A stretch of DNA of 64,000 bases from positions 62,001-126,000 of the forward strand of contig JAEBUN010000064.1 of NCBI GenBank assembly GCA_023014365.1, written 5' to 3'. Made by a program: the position numbers and the translations under genes. This DNA comes from Lepiota brunneoincarnata. Lineage: Eukaryota; Basidiomycota; Agaricomycetes; Agaricales; Agaricaceae. This document shows positions 23,001 to 34,139 of the stretch, one piece after another (positions within the stretch are counted from its first letter, which is position 1; each line of letters starts with the position of its first letter). The notes beneath the pieces are model-generated. The model had not been told where the DNA came from. It was given only the letters and a program-made list of their open reading frames with translations, and ran no database searches.

Positions 23001-24387
23001 ATATCCTCAATGCCTTGCCAGCCCACCTCCGAGATCACCGACAGATCTCGGACCGCATCGCCACGCAAAAACAAGTTCCAGGTGGTCTGACTTGTCGATC
23101 GCTCAGAATTCCCCGGGTTGTGGTCCCTTACCACAGACTTGTAAGTACCCCAAGCACTTGAATTATCCCCGTCAATCGTCTGTAGTTTTGTTGGGGATAG
23201 CAGCCCGTTCCATGTCTCAATGTAATAATTCCCATAAGCAATGATAAACTTATCCCCAGTTAGCACAGACACAATTTCAATTGGATTACAATACTCACAC
23301 CTCCGGAGATGTTTAATAGGTTTTCTTTCACCCATGCCTTCGACAAGACCTCGGAGAAGTGGAAATAAAACCCGAAGTTGAACAGTCGTAAGAGCAGCTC
23401 CCGGGCTTCCTCGCTCCGCATGATGTGCGGGGTCTGGTCCTTGTCGTTTGTGGGTTTGAACGCCGCAATGTTTGCAGCTATCTCGATGGGGTCCCCCTTC
23501 TCCAGGAGCTCATTGTGGTGCTGCAGCACGATAAGGAGGCTTTCTTTATCGCCTTCGACGGTTTTCGCTTCAGCCTTATTTTCGGACAGAAGTGCCCCAA
23601 GGCTTCTCTTCATGACGATGTCTGTAAGGTTGTAAGCCATGTTGCACAGGCCTTGAATAAATGCAATAACGCACCGTAGTCATAGACTATCACGCCCCAC
23701 ATCCTGAATCGCTGAATGTTGTGCTTTATGATATTGATTTGTCCCTTGCAGCGTGCTATGCCAATTTGTGGATCCTCTTGATCCCCGTCAGTCTCAGCTT
23801 TCTTCCCTTTTCCCTTCCCCTTCTTCTCAAGCCCCGCCAATTCTTTCTCAAGTCTCCCAAGCTCTTTGCCCGCATCGGATTCCATCTTCTTGATCGCCTC
23901 CTGGCGATGTTTCCCACCGCATGCCAGTATCTCTCCTCTCCCCTTCCCTTCCTCGCTCAGCAGAAGCTCTGGCGCCTTGTCTCCCAGGGTAAAGTCACGG
24001 CTAATGCAGTTAGGATCGATGTCAGTCCTTCGCAGGAGAATGGGGATCATGCTTTGCGTGGCGAAATCCTCATGAGGAGGTTCACACCGCTCCTTACAAC
24101 TGGTCGATTGTTGAACTGGCCAAATCGAAGGCTAGCGGGGGGATCCGTAAAGTTGAATTTGTTGATGGAGATGACTGCGTTGTGGAGAGCAAACGACGGC
24201 TGCTCGCGTAGCACCCGTCATCCCCCCTTCCACTAGCCCAGACGAGACCGCGGAGACAACTACGGCGACCACACGCTCCTGGCTCGTTCACCACGGAGAC
24301 AACTACGGTGACCACATGCTCCCGGCTCGTCCACCACCCAAAAACACGCCAAACGCGACCAGCAACACGCATGGACATGTCATGCAA
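20013..24387 (-). CDS. Large multi-exon protein with ParB-like motif
   Basis: At least eight consecutive exons can be joined in phase on the minus strand: about 24,104 and up; 24,051 to about 23,670; about 23,620 to 23,301; about 23,250 to 22,703; 22,653-22,498; about 22,450 to 21,760; about 21,700 to 21,540; and about 21,470 to 21,200. Smaller exons follow, and the stop is at 20,013. Introns are about 45-60 nt. The N-terminal part has EILACGGKHRQEAIKKM, resembling the GxHRxxA motif of ParB/sulfiredoxin-fold proteins, then a Lys/Glu helix. The middle (KYWPLNQRTCVDWRAIAT; YPDLIADILETTPEV) is long and unrecognised. An acidic patch (VEEEEDNNDGEAEADE) with a Lys/Arg stretch suggests nuclear location. 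No frame breaks were seen. The start is uncertain: 24,387 is the farthest in-frame ATG, but a 43-bp direct repeat lies in that exon. The last exon is duplicated at 56,027-56,219. Confidence 0.6.
24249..24334. repeat. 43-bp direct repeat, two units
   Basis: Two adjacent copies differing at about six positions share GGAGACAACTACGG and GACCACA(C/T)GCTCC. They lie at the 5' end of the ParB-like gene, so they may be coding (minus strand) or leader. Confidence 0.7.
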
Positions 24388-24708
24388 GCGACGGATCGCA
24401 TAGGCGATGCCCCTTTCCCTTTTCCATTCTTTCTCTCTCCCCTTCCGTAGTTAAAGAACATATGCTACAACTTTCGTTACGGAATTTCTCCTCCTGTCTC
24501 TTCCGTTCCATAATTTTCACTTCCCCATTTAAAAAGCCCACCTCGTAGTATAAAAACTAGCCAGAAAATTGTATTACGAGTAGAGAAAATACACCCCAGC
24601 TCTTTTTCTATCTACTCAAGCCCCTCTCCCTCTCGTTTTCTCGTTCTCGTTCTCGCTCTCGGTCTCATCCTCATTCTCTCATTCTCTCTCCACTCCCCCC
24701 CCTCTGGG
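24388..24708. other. Intergenic, CT-rich tract
   Basis: Separates two minus-strand genes. 24,600-24,700 is almost pure C/T (TCTCGTTTTCTCGTTCTCG). It could be the promoter or leader of the ParB-like gene (GA-rich on its sense strand). A TATA-like word (AGTATAAAAA, 24,548) is on the plus strand. Confidence 0.35.
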
Positions 24709-25421
24709 TCAAAAGCTTTGCGACTGACGGACGCAGTCGTGCTCGCCTACCAACCCCACTACCCTCACTTCAGCGTCACGGGCTTTATCGTCCTGGGTCT
24801 TGTCCGGCAAGGGGACAGCGCCAGCAATATCTTCCTCCTGTCCAGGTAACAGAGAAGGGTCGTCGTCGAGAGTGATCGATTGTACGGTAGTCAATATACA
24901 CGGTTAGTACTCAGCTGATTATAGGCCGCGCTTTAGACTTACCTGATTCGCGGCTTGTGGGATCTCTTCGGGGTGGTTCCTTTTTGTCCCAGACGGAGTG
25001 GGGTTTTCGCCGCTTTGTAAAACGTTCAAGTCCGTGGCAATTCGAGCGCTTGGGCCTTCATTAACGCTGGACTGCGCTCCAGCAGTGCCTGGAAGGGCGG
25101 TGGTATCTGACCAGGACATGCTATTTAGCTGACATCATACTAGCTCTTGCTACCACTTCCCACCTAGTTTACGTCGCTCCGCCGGGGTCATCTTGCGGTG
25201 AGGGTGTCCGGACGATGAGGTCGACGACGCTGCCATCGAACTCTGTATAGGTACCGTCATCATTTTCATCCTTCAACAGCGCTCACAGAAAACGGCCCGT
25301 TCCAACATACCTCATTGGCCTGCGTGATGGGGTGGCCCTGCTTGCGTTCGAGTTGGCGTGAGCTTGAGCTGCTTGCATTCTTGGAGGGTCCCGAGTTCGA
25401 TTTCATGATTTGTTGAGACAT
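24709..25421 (-). CDS. Small Ser/Thr-rich spliced protein (unrecognised)
   Basis: Four exons join in phase: 25,421-25,313 (MSQQIMKSNSGPSKNASSSS, ends AATGAG|GTATGT); about 25,242-25,168 (SSMAASSTSSSGHPHRKMTP); about 25,105-24,943 (TTALPGTAGAQSSVNEGP, ends at GTAAGT); and about 24,838 to the stop at 24,709 (EEDIAGAVPLPDKTQDD). Introns are about 65-105 nt. The product would be about 155 residues, low-complexity at the N-terminus and mixed-charge at the C-terminus, probably disordered. It lies upstream of the ParB-like gene on the same strand, which may suggest a shared function, but I see no domain. Confidence 0.5.
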
Positions 25422-26130
25422 GGCGTTTGTTGTCGGTGGACTGGGGCTGGATGATTCTGTATGGGCAAGTGTATATGGTGTGCAAGGACCACTGCTGGCT
25501 CACTATTTTATACCTTTCGATCCAACCGCTGACACGCCCAAACGTAAAAGCGGACAACTACTGTCCAGGGACTGGAATAGAATCAACTATTGGAGACATT
25601 CATTTCAGAGGTAGTAGACTGGAATGCAGTAGGCATGTGTTCGCGAGACAGTGGTTCCATTGTTTACTTTTACCCTAGATCCAATCACAGTGTATTTGCT
25701 CAGACGATCTGCTTCTCCTAATCATGGGCTCTCTGTCTCGTATATATGTGCTGCATTTGTGTGCAGCCCACTGAAGCTCCCCAAACTTGATACCGACGCG
25801 TCGGGCAATCACTGGGCGTTTCACATCCCTGGCCCCACGTGCCCGGCCCCTCGCCATCCTTCTCCATTGGACGTTCGTCCCTGCTCACAACGCCTCCGTC
25901 AATGTCTTCAACCAATAGTTTCAAACGTCCGCGAGCCGAGTTGCATTCCATGCATGCCGCCGTATGTATACGGCAAGGGTCGACACCCGACCCAAATATG
26001 GCAATAGTGGAAGATCCGTCTATGCCCCTGCGCCACGCCCGCCATCGCCTGCCTCTCCATTCTCTAAGTTGGGTTGTCCCACTCCCCATCGTACAAGACC
26101 TGCCCCACTCCAGGTTTCTAATTGCGCGGG
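25422..26130. other. Unique sequence left of the palindrome
   Basis: No counterpart exists beyond the right arm. The plus frame 25,839-26,309 is chimeric: its first part is unique and its last 60 codons are gypsy sequence beginning at 26,131. A possible divergent promoter for the 25,421 gene. No gene called. Confidence 0.5.
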
Positions 26131-27185
26131 AGACTCCTGAGGACTGGTCAGATTCCGAGCGATCAGAAGAATCAGAGAATGAAGAAATAGAACAGACAAC
26201 GGAGAAAGCAACGCGTGCAGAGGCAGGGGAGCTACCATACAAAAATGTTAAACCACTGCGCCCTGTTGTCGAGGTACCACCACTGCCCGTCAGAAGGATG
26301 GAACCCTAAGGAGCCCGCGTATAAATACCAGGCCCCTATAGAGAAGAACGTTGAGAACGTTGATGTTGAAGAGGTACTCAGCAGGGTATTGAAGCGAGAA
26401 GCCTCAGTATCGCATGGGGAACTCTTAGCATTATCACCGCTATACAGAATCGCTTACAGAGAGCGAATTATGAGAAAAGGGGTACCCACAAGTCAAAGCT
26501 TAATAGCAGGAGTTGGGCCCCCGGACGACGACACAGAAGACATAGAGATTAATAGTGGACCGGTACAGGTCATGATAACGGAGCTGGCAGACGGCCCTCT
26601 GAAGTATGATACGGTGCTCCGAGAAGGCTCGGCAACCCAAGCATGGGTAGCTCAGGATCCAGTCATGCAGTACCTGGAATCACTTCCCAGACGAGACAGG
26701 GGACGGCAGGTGTTTATTGCCAAAGAATGCGAACCGTTGAGAGTAGTTCCGACTCTGATAAATGGGATTCGACAGGGAGAGGCCTTGATAGTGGGTCGCA
26801 GATCGTATCCATGAGTCAGGAGGCGGCGATTGCGTGTCAAGTCTCTTGGGACCCAGATACCACGATCAATTTGCAGAGCGCGAATGTGCAGGTCGAGAAG
26901 ACTTGTGGCCTAGCGAAGAATGTGGGCTTCACCTGCGGGGGAGTCACGATCTATTTGCAAGTACACATCGTTCGCAATCCTGCGTATCAAGTACTGCTGG
27001 GTCGACTGTTTGATGTAATGACGGCTAGCGAGGTCAGGAGTAGCGCCAGTGGCGAGCAAACCTTGGTTGTTACGGACCCAAATACCAGAGAAAGGGCTGT
27101 GTTACCAACTTATGCTCGGGGAGAGTGTAATCCTCCTAAGCTTAGAGAAAACAGTCAAAATTTCCAAGAAACCTCGATGAATTGA
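26131..27185 (+). pseudogene. Gypsy gag tail and protease region, left copy
   Basis: Starts at the palindrome edge inside an acidic spacer (SDSERSEESENEEIEQTT) and continues to the protease. The LDSGSQIVSM segment at about 26,785-26,815 carries the Asp-Ser-Gly triad, and YQVLLGRLFDV is the distal hydrophobic motif of retropepsins. Frames change near 26,309 and 26,810, so no continuous polyprotein remains. The right copy has LDNGS in place of LDSGS. Gag itself, with the zinc knuckle, is present only in the right arm. Confidence 0.8.
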
Positions 27186-29227
27186 CTGAGGAACAAGGAG
27201 AGGTTGCTTGTATAATAGACTATGATGATGAAAAGGGTCCAGTCGTCGCGCAAACACCAAGCTTAGCAAAAGGAAACTTCTCAGAGGCCGAGCTACAGCT
27301 AATGTTCATTGGCCGAGTCATACGCGACGAGGACTTCCCACAAGAAGACAAAGCAACGGCGTTATTGTGTCTAAGACGCATCGCCAACGCTCAGGTACCG
27401 AGACTCAGGAAATAACTATCGTCGAAACTGAAGAAGATGACGAGGATACCGTACAATGCTTGGCTGGGAAGAAATATAAACCAGTCGCCTTAAAAGTGAG
27501 GCCGGTGTTGGGCGAGTTACCGGAGAGATTTAGGATAAAGCGAGAAATAAAAGGGGATCCACTGGCAGAAATGCCTAAGCTTAACACGCAGCCCCTGAGT
27601 TTGCCCCAACAAGCAGATACACTGAGGAGCGTAAGCTTAAGCTAGACGAGGCCCACTCAGGAGATTTCTTATGGCCAGAAGAAAGACAACTGATGCACCA
27701 TATCATGATGGTTCACGAAAAGGCGTTCTCGTGGACAGATGAGGAGAGGGGATGTTTTAGGGAGGATTTCCTCCCGCCGATCGAGGTACCTACGGTAGAG
27801 CATACTGTGTGGGTTGAGAAGCCCATTCCAATTCCGCCAGCGATCTATGATGAAGTCTGTCCTATCATGAAGAGGAAGATTAGTGCTGGTGTCTATGGGC
27901 CGTCGAATTTACCATATAGATCGAGATGGTTCTGTGTAGTGAAGAAAGATGGAAAAAGCTTGAGAATCGTACACAGCTTGGAGCCGCTGAACAGAGCGAC
28001 CATAGCGCATTCAGGGCTGCCGCCAGCGACGGAAGATTTAGCAATGCACTTTGCAGGACGAGCCTGTGGAGGCATTCTGGATCTGTATGTTGGATATGAT
28101 GAGCGATTGTTAGCTGAGTCGTCTCGGGACTTGACAACGTTCCAGACACCCTTTGGAGCGCTACGCTTAGTGACGCTACCCTTGGGATGGACAAAATTCG
28201 GTGCCTATATTCCATGAGGATGTAACGGCAATCCTAGCAAATGAGATACCAGAGTACACGATGCCGTACATAGATGATGTACCCTTCAGAGGACCGAAAA
28301 CTAGATATGAGCTGCCAGATGGCACTGAAGAGACGTTGGAAGAGAACCCAGGGATCCAAAAATTTGTATGGGAACACATGCAGACAGTCAATAGGATCCT
28401 GCAGAGGACGAAATACGTAGGAGGAACCTTCTCTGGGTCTAAGATGACTATCTGCGCTGATGAAATCACCGTAGTAGGTTTTGAGTGCTCTTATAAAGGA
28501 CGGTTGCCTGCCACAGACACAATTGGGAAGATTTTGAGATGGGGGGATTGCGAGAATGTCTCGGAACTAAGGGGCTTTCTAGGAACAGCTACGCGCTGTA
28601 GGAATCATATCCCGAAGTTCATAGCCATTGCCGCACCTCTATATGAAAAGCTTAAGAAAGGACAAGAGTTTGAATGGGGAGAAAACGAAAGGAAGGCACA
28701 AACAAGAGCTGAAAGATGCGATTCAGTGCTGTTTCCCTACCAGGAACCCCGAATTTCCGAGTAAACAACCCATAGTAGTCGCCGTGGATACTTCATGGAG
28801 GGCGGTGGGATACTACATATATCAGAGAGATGAAGAAGACACTAAGCTAATACATTATGTGAAGTTTGGGTCCATATTATTAGACGAAAGACAGCAGAGA
28901 TACTCTCAGCCAAAGCGAGAGCTATGTGGCTTGAGAATGGTGCTAGAACAAGAGAAATATTTATTGTGGGGATCGAGGAACCTAGTGGTTGAAACAGATG
29001 CGAAGTTTCTCTTTGGGATGTTAAACAACCCAGGGAAGCTCCCGAACGCTACTGTAAACCGCTGGGTGGACTTCATTAGGTCGTTCCACTTCACGTTTGT
29101 ATACAAGGAAGGGAAGACATTCGGACCGGATGGACTGTCCAGGAGACGATACTGTCCCGGTGATGAGACAGCCCGTCGCTTCGACGATGGATCGGAGGAT
29201 GAGGGAGAAGAATTCGAGTTAATTTAA
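27182..29227 (+). pseudogene. Gypsy reverse transcriptase-RNase H, left copy
   Basis: Contains the RT core RWFCVVKKDGKSLRIVHSLE, then LVTLPLGWT and the catalytic MPYIDDVPF, and an RNase H with VVAVDTSWRAVGYYIY and VVETDAKFLFGML. The frame is broken near 27,400, 27,590 and 28,193 (an extra A in ACAAAATTCGG compared with the right arm), and between RT and RNase H near 28,700. The right arm has an intact 527-codon RT frame over the same stretch, so the first three breaks are private to this copy. Confidence 0.88.
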
Positions 29228-29251
29228 GAAGATCCGGGGGCTACAGATCCG

Positions 29252-30179
29252 TTGCCCTTGGAAGCCTTCTGTGGTGAAATCGACAGTCGCTCCGGATTCA
29301 ACCAGGTTTTGGCGCGCGATGTGTATGACTTTGAGTATGAGCTGGATCAAGCTCGGGAAGAATCTTTAGACGAACAGCAGGCTAAGCTTAGGGTTATAGA
29401 AAACCCGGCTTTCCCGGAAAACCATCGACAAGTACTAAGCTTAATGACCGATGTCAGGCTAGTGCCAGATTTTGAAGAGGAAAAGTCAATCGAGATAGAG
29501 GAAGTATATGATGAGTCGTGTAGAACGGATACAGCGCGTATGCAGGATGAAAGAATACCCAAAGTCAGGGAATACCTGAAACAGGGAGCAGTATCGCAGC
29601 TGAAGGCTTGGATGAACCGGACCTGCGTAAGCTTAAACATATGGTGGAGCATTTCTTCTTGGATGACGATGGGGGGCTGTATAGGGCGAATCCTAGCGGT
29701 CAGCATCAGCTAGTAGTGGATAAGAAGCAGCGCATGTATATGTTGCGAGCCAGCCACGACTTCCTAGGGCACAGAGGAATATACGCGACCACTAAGCTTA
29801 TAACGCAGAGGTTCTGGTGGCCGGAGGTTGTAGGAGACGTAGCATGGTATGTGCAGTCGTGCCACCTATGCCAGCAACAGTGATCATCGAAACGCCGCCA
29901 ATAGTAACGCCCACGCCTTCGATATTCCAAGTACTACATGTGAACACACTACTTATGACTCCGAGTTCTAATGGGTGTAGTTACATTGTGCACGGAAGAT
30001 GTGGATTGTCATCCTGGATGGAGGCAAAAGCTTTGAGAAAAGAAAACGCTAGTTTGATCGCGCAGTGGTTATTCGAAGATATCATTTGCCGATGGGGCTG
30101 TAGAGCGAGGGTTGTCACGGACAACGGCTCTTCGTTTGGGAAGGCTGTCCTGGAGCAAATGAGCTGGCCAGAATGAGTG
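29252..30179 (+). pseudogene. Gypsy integrase, truncated left copy
   Basis: Has the H-H-C-C zinc-binding part (HDFLGHRGIYATTKL ... CHLCQQ) and the start of the catalytic core. At the usual first Asp of the DDE triad it reads HVNTL, so Asp is Asn, as in the right arm. The second Asp is present (VVTDNGS). A 7-bp deletion follows CHLCQQ. The core stops at about 30,150, where a 1.07-kb deletion removes the last catalytic Glu and the C-terminal domain; the join shows a few bases of microhomology (GGA). Confidence 0.88.
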
Positions 30180-31084
30180 TCAGAGCCGCTAAGCTTAGCG
30201 AATAGAAGTGAGAAAACCCTACCAGATAAGCCAGCGAAGGTGCGTTCATCGGGAGCGAACTCGGTACGGGCGCGCTTGGCAGTATTGGCGTTTGCCTTGG
30301 CTAGAACCTGTTCAGCCCGGGCATAATAGCAGTTTTTAGTGTGCATATTGGGAACTTGACAATAGGGAAGAGGACGGACGGTGCCTTTAGAAGATGAGGA
30401 CCTTTTGACGGTCTCCTGACGAAGGACGAAGTCAGAATCGGTGGTTAGGGGGAGTAGAGCTGGCGCACCGCGTCGGAGGTAGACAAACGACGCTTGCGAT
30501 AAGGCGGAACTACACGAACCTCTTCGACGATCGCTTGGGAAACCTCCCCGTCGACTATCATGTCCTGAAGGCGAGCGATGATCTCAGCCAATGTGAGAGG
30601 TTGAGAAGCAGCTAGATTACCGTCTCGGGAGTTGGAAGCACTGTTCGTACTCTCAGCAGGCTCAGTATCGGTGTCTACCACAACAGCAGCAGAGGCAGGG
30701 GCCTTGCGACCTTTGCGAGGCTAAGCTTAAGAAGACGATTAGAGCTAAAAGAACGCTAAGCTTACGCGTTTGGGGACAGCAGAGCTTTCGGCAGTGTTAG
30801 AGGAATTAGAGCCAGTCGTGGACGACGGGTTCTTAGCCTGAACCTTGGAGTCATTGTCCGCGGCACGCCGAAGTTGCCGACGATCGGCCTCATCCAGGTC
30901 AACTCCCCATGTCCATTTGAGGGAGGGCTCATTCTGGAGGCGATGTAATTCGTTGGCAGCATGTTCCGGGATCCTTTCTGCCAGATCGGCATTTGTTGGG
31001 GCTTTGGCACGGGAAGCCTTGGGTGCAGCATTGGGTTTAGAGACGTTGCGCTTGGAGCGGCGCGTAGGTTGAGAGTCATAGAAA
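30180..31084 (-). pseudogene. Antisense gene of the gypsy element, left copy
   Basis: Runs from the LTR edge towards the integrase on the strand opposite to pol. The first exon has KASRAKAPTNADLAERIPEH and ends in VPKR. A 51-bp-type intron with TAAGCTTA at each end follows (at about 30,722 and 30,763), then PRKGRKAP and an acidic stretch with LTLAEIIARLQDMIV. A frame change in a C5 run near 30,446 is shared with the right arm. The 3' part with the coiled coil is lost with the integrase deletion. Product unknown; see the right-arm copy. Confidence 0.6.
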
Positions 31085-31661
31085 TGCTGCCGAACCTTCT
31101 AAAATATTCTACAGCGCCTGTAATAATTACGCTTATTGTTTTCTATCTCATATTTACTATTTCTCGTGTGTATCTACAACAATATAAATACGGTTGCACT
31201 TGTTCGTGGAGAAGCAAGAGGTCTCACCCCCGCTTCCACACGCAAGTCTGCGAGCCGTGATCAAGAACGGTTTCAGAGGGCTATTTAGTGTGCGTTGTTA
31301 AGTGCGATATCTTCGGTCGTCGACCAACCCAGAGACAGAGACAGGGATCAGAGTAGAGTGCAGAGACCAGAGGCCAGAGACCAGAGACCAGAGACCCCGC
31401 GCTTTGACTTGACAGGGATTGTCACTTCACTGTTGCACCGTACGGTTAAGATAACTTCAACCGCTGTTCGTTAACCTCTAAAACTTTACTCTCTTGAATG
31501 TCGCTGTCAGAACGCACCCCCAGAACACCCCAAAAGACGAAACTGTTCACTATCTATCTCATACTCCTTGTATTAGCTTAAGCTTATCGAATTTCGGCTA
31601 AGCTTAGTGAAAACAAGCACCCTATCTATATTAAAACCCCACGAACGTTTCTACCTTTTCA
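31085..31661 (+). mobile_element. Gypsy 3' LTR, left arm (577 bp)
   Basis: TGCTGCCGAACC...CTACCTTTTCA with TG/CA ends, directly downstream of the internal region and in the sense of pol. It contains TATAAATA at 31,183 and two AAGCTTA words near the end. The 5' LTR is absent because the element is cut by the palindrome edge. Confidence 0.85.
31183..31190 (+). promoter_or_regulatory. LTR TATA box
   Basis: TATAAATA about 100 bp into the LTR, followed by a GC-rich stretch and GATATCTTCGGTCGTCGACC about 120 bp downstream. It is the likely core promoter of the element and would set the start of the R region near 31,213. Confidence 0.5.
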
Positions 31662-31880
31662 GCGGGGGGCGGGGAAGACATTGCGAATGTCGGAAGAATT
31701 TGTTGCTATCGCAACCTCTTTAATACGTTCTGCCGTCGTTAGTCATGTTTCGTAAGTCAAGTTTATCCTGCACTTCCTGGACCTTAACTGGAGAAGCTTC
31801 CGGGTAAGGTCCATGTTTATTCTAAATGAGTGTCTTCCAAAAATTCTTGGAACCAAGCTTGTCTATTCTGATCGTGATTC
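31662..31880 (-). pseudogene. Beta-family gene cut by the LTR, left
   Basis: ATG at 31,681-31,679 followed by six or seven codons (MSSPPPA) that end at the LTR boundary. 31,682-31,880 matches the upstream region of the beta gene at 16,417-16,620. So the LTR entered the coding start of a third beta gene, and the rest of that gene is not adjacent. Confidence 0.6.
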
Positions 31881-31989
31881 TCATTTCCCTCCACTCCCGA
31901 GTGCGACGAGTAAGGATCTCTACTGTACGAGTCCACAAGATACCGCCCGGCTCTGATCTTTCTTAAGCTTATCGCCTTGATACTTGCCC

Positions 31990-32600
31990 TTATTGTTGAT
32001 GTTAGTGTGTTATCTTTGGTGTTTTTTTGCCCTTCTCTTCCGTCTCCTCCACTCCACTAGCCTCAATGCCAGTATCACTCGTACCACCTCCGCCTCGTAC
32101 GTTTTGTGTTTCTCTGATTCCCCTAGGTGGTACTGTAGAGCTCGGGCTGTCGCGTAGTTCCATCCACTACCAGTGTTGCTGCCGCCCCGATTATTCCGTC
32201 CTGTCTCAATCTGTCGGAACGAGGGGGGCACGAGGGTCTCTATCTTGCTTGGGTCCAGGCTGTATCTCTGTGGCAGGATTTGCAGGTTCAAGTGGCGTTT
32301 CCTGTCCCTCGGATTGCACAACACCTCGCAGTTCTCGTCGTCGGGTTGGTGGCAGGTAAGTGTTCAGATTCTTGTGAGGCTTCTGAAGCTGATCTAGTCA
32401 AGTGTCATATAGAGCGGGGTGGGTCCTGCATGTGCCTCTAGGGCATCATTGGGGGCTTCCTCCTGTGATTTCCAGTGCCGCTATCCTTTGTAATGAGGAT
32501 CGCTTGCCTTTATAGCGTCTCAGCCTTACACGTGCCAATATATCTCCTATAGTTTATCGTTGCGGCTTGTGGTTGGAATCGCACCCATTATGGAAAGTGC
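31990..32600 (-). pseudogene. Degenerate Tad1-type LINE fragment (B), left
   Basis: Minus-strand pieces in order: the ALEITGG segment, the LPQRYSLDPSKIETLVPP segment, an RNase H part (YHLGESEKHKTYEAE...LALRL) and a tail. These are the hallmarks of the C-terminal RT/RNase H region of Tad1-clade non-LTR elements. Frames are broken several times. Paralogous fragments A and C lie nearer the palindrome centre. Confidence 0.7.
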
Positions 32601-33431
32601 GGGCGTGGTACCTCTATATCGCCTTCCAAGCCAGGGCCTCTTCCCAGGCAAGAAAAAAAGGTATTATACTGATGACAATGCGCAACGGTGGAATTTACAT
32701 GATAACATATGTGGTACGCATACCATATAGGAAAAGCGTGGACATCGGCACAGGTACGGCGAGGCAAGGGTACAGATCCTGTATAAGGAAGACGCGGACA
32801 TCTGGATATGAAACCGCCTAGAGCAATAGGCTAGTAGTAGTAGTGTTCCACTCCTCGGCGCCGAGCAGAAGCACGGCAGACCCACTTGGTTACTCACCCT
32901 CCAATGCCTCCGCATTCAATCATGGGTAGCTGGCGAGCTTGCATATTTTGCGTCCTCGCTGCATGAAACATGACATGTTCATGAGGATGAAAGAAAACAT
33001 AAGAAAAGTCGGAGAAAGTACTGTTTGTTTAGGATGTCCAAAAATTCTGCCACATCCTACGGGCAGTGTTCATGTCCGTTAATCCCGGTGAAATGCACCT
33101 AAAATACCACCAAACGCTATCCAATCACATCACGCGGTTGATAGGAATCAAAGAATCGAACTTTTATTCTAATCATATCGAGTCGGATCAGGCCGTACAT
33201 TTAATCTTGACAGATAGGACCCGATTAGTGGGCAAATCCCCATGAATGAGTCCTAATCTGAATGAAGGTAAAAACGATCACCATGCCTGTTCGCATTCGA
33301 TGGGATTTGGTACAAAAAAGTCCTGACTGGGTCTTACTCATCCCTGCCCAACAAATAACTTGATATGACTGATTTATCTATTGTGGGAGTAGCCTCTCGG
33401 CTACGCGCGGAATGGACGGGTAAGTGGCATA
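32601..33431. other. Arm sequence without a recognised gene, left
   Basis: Short frames only. Compared with the right arm there are about 8 differences in 150 bp around 33,270-33,410, one of the more diverged parts of the palindrome. It contains ACCATATAGG, shared with the LINE A flank at about 39,050, as part of the repeat mosaic. Confidence 0.4.
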
Positions 33432-33858
33432 TCAAATCCTTGCTGTGGCGTCAGCAAAGGAGGAGGACCATCGCATGCACCAGTGCCATTGCCACCCACT
33501 GAACTGCTCGGTGCTGAAGTCATGAATCCTGTTGTTAGTTTTGATAGCACACTCAAGATTTTTGATACCACAAGTGGCTACGGTGAACGGACGACAGCGG
33601 TGTTCATGCCAGTGAACATGAATTTGAGCAAGGCTTAAGAGATACGTTAGCGTGGCCAGGAGAAGTGACATCGATAAGATCTGTACCTGGGCGATAGCAT
33701 CCTGGCAAAGATACTCTACAAAGGAAGATAGGGTCAGGTTGGATGCAATAAAAGGACGGGTGAGATACATACGTCTGGGTGGAGCTCGAGGTAGCTAATG
33801 CCACGCTCATTGTCCTGGCGATTCTCAAGATTCTGTGCAATTCTGTGGTAATCACTCA
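33432..33858 (-). CDS. Gamma module, left arm copy (unrecognised)
   Basis: Minus strand: a first stretch YHRIAQNLENRQDNERG or, in another frame, VITTELHRILRIARTMSVAL; an intron-like gap with GTATGT (right-arm copy) and TTTGTAG; then CQDAIAQ; a second gap; and SLAQIHVHWHEHRCRPFTVA to a stop at 33,432. A continuous frame of 112 codons also covers the 3' half. Which frame is used cannot be decided by eye. A diverged copy lies at 57,440-57,850, next to an alpha gene as here, so alpha and gamma travel together. Confidence 0.35.
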
Positions 33859-34139
33859 GATTAGTCGTGATTTGGGGGGTGAATGTTGTGTTCCTTCAGA
33901 TTCTTCAAGCATCGGTGGTAGATGAGTTCGTAATGTGCCGGCATCGCGGCAAAAATGATAGATGGATTGTTGAGCTAGGGGTGTGCTTACCTAGAGCAGG
34001 TCTGAGGCGTCTCCAACTGTTGCGGAGGGGTATCCTCGTCCGGGAGTGCCCTGCCTGATGGGTGGTTGATGCATTTAGCGCATGCTCACTCGGAGCACGA
34101 CATCAGGGAAACTCACAATGCTTGGTCCCATTCTCTTCG

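Noticed and set aside
21236..24236. Plus-strand ORFs over the ParB-like gene
   Set aside because: The minus strand gives consecutive in-phase exons with splice signals; the plus frames are shadows.
25839..26309. Plus ORF crossing the left palindrome edge
   Set aside because: Chimera of unique sequence and gypsy spacer; not a gene.
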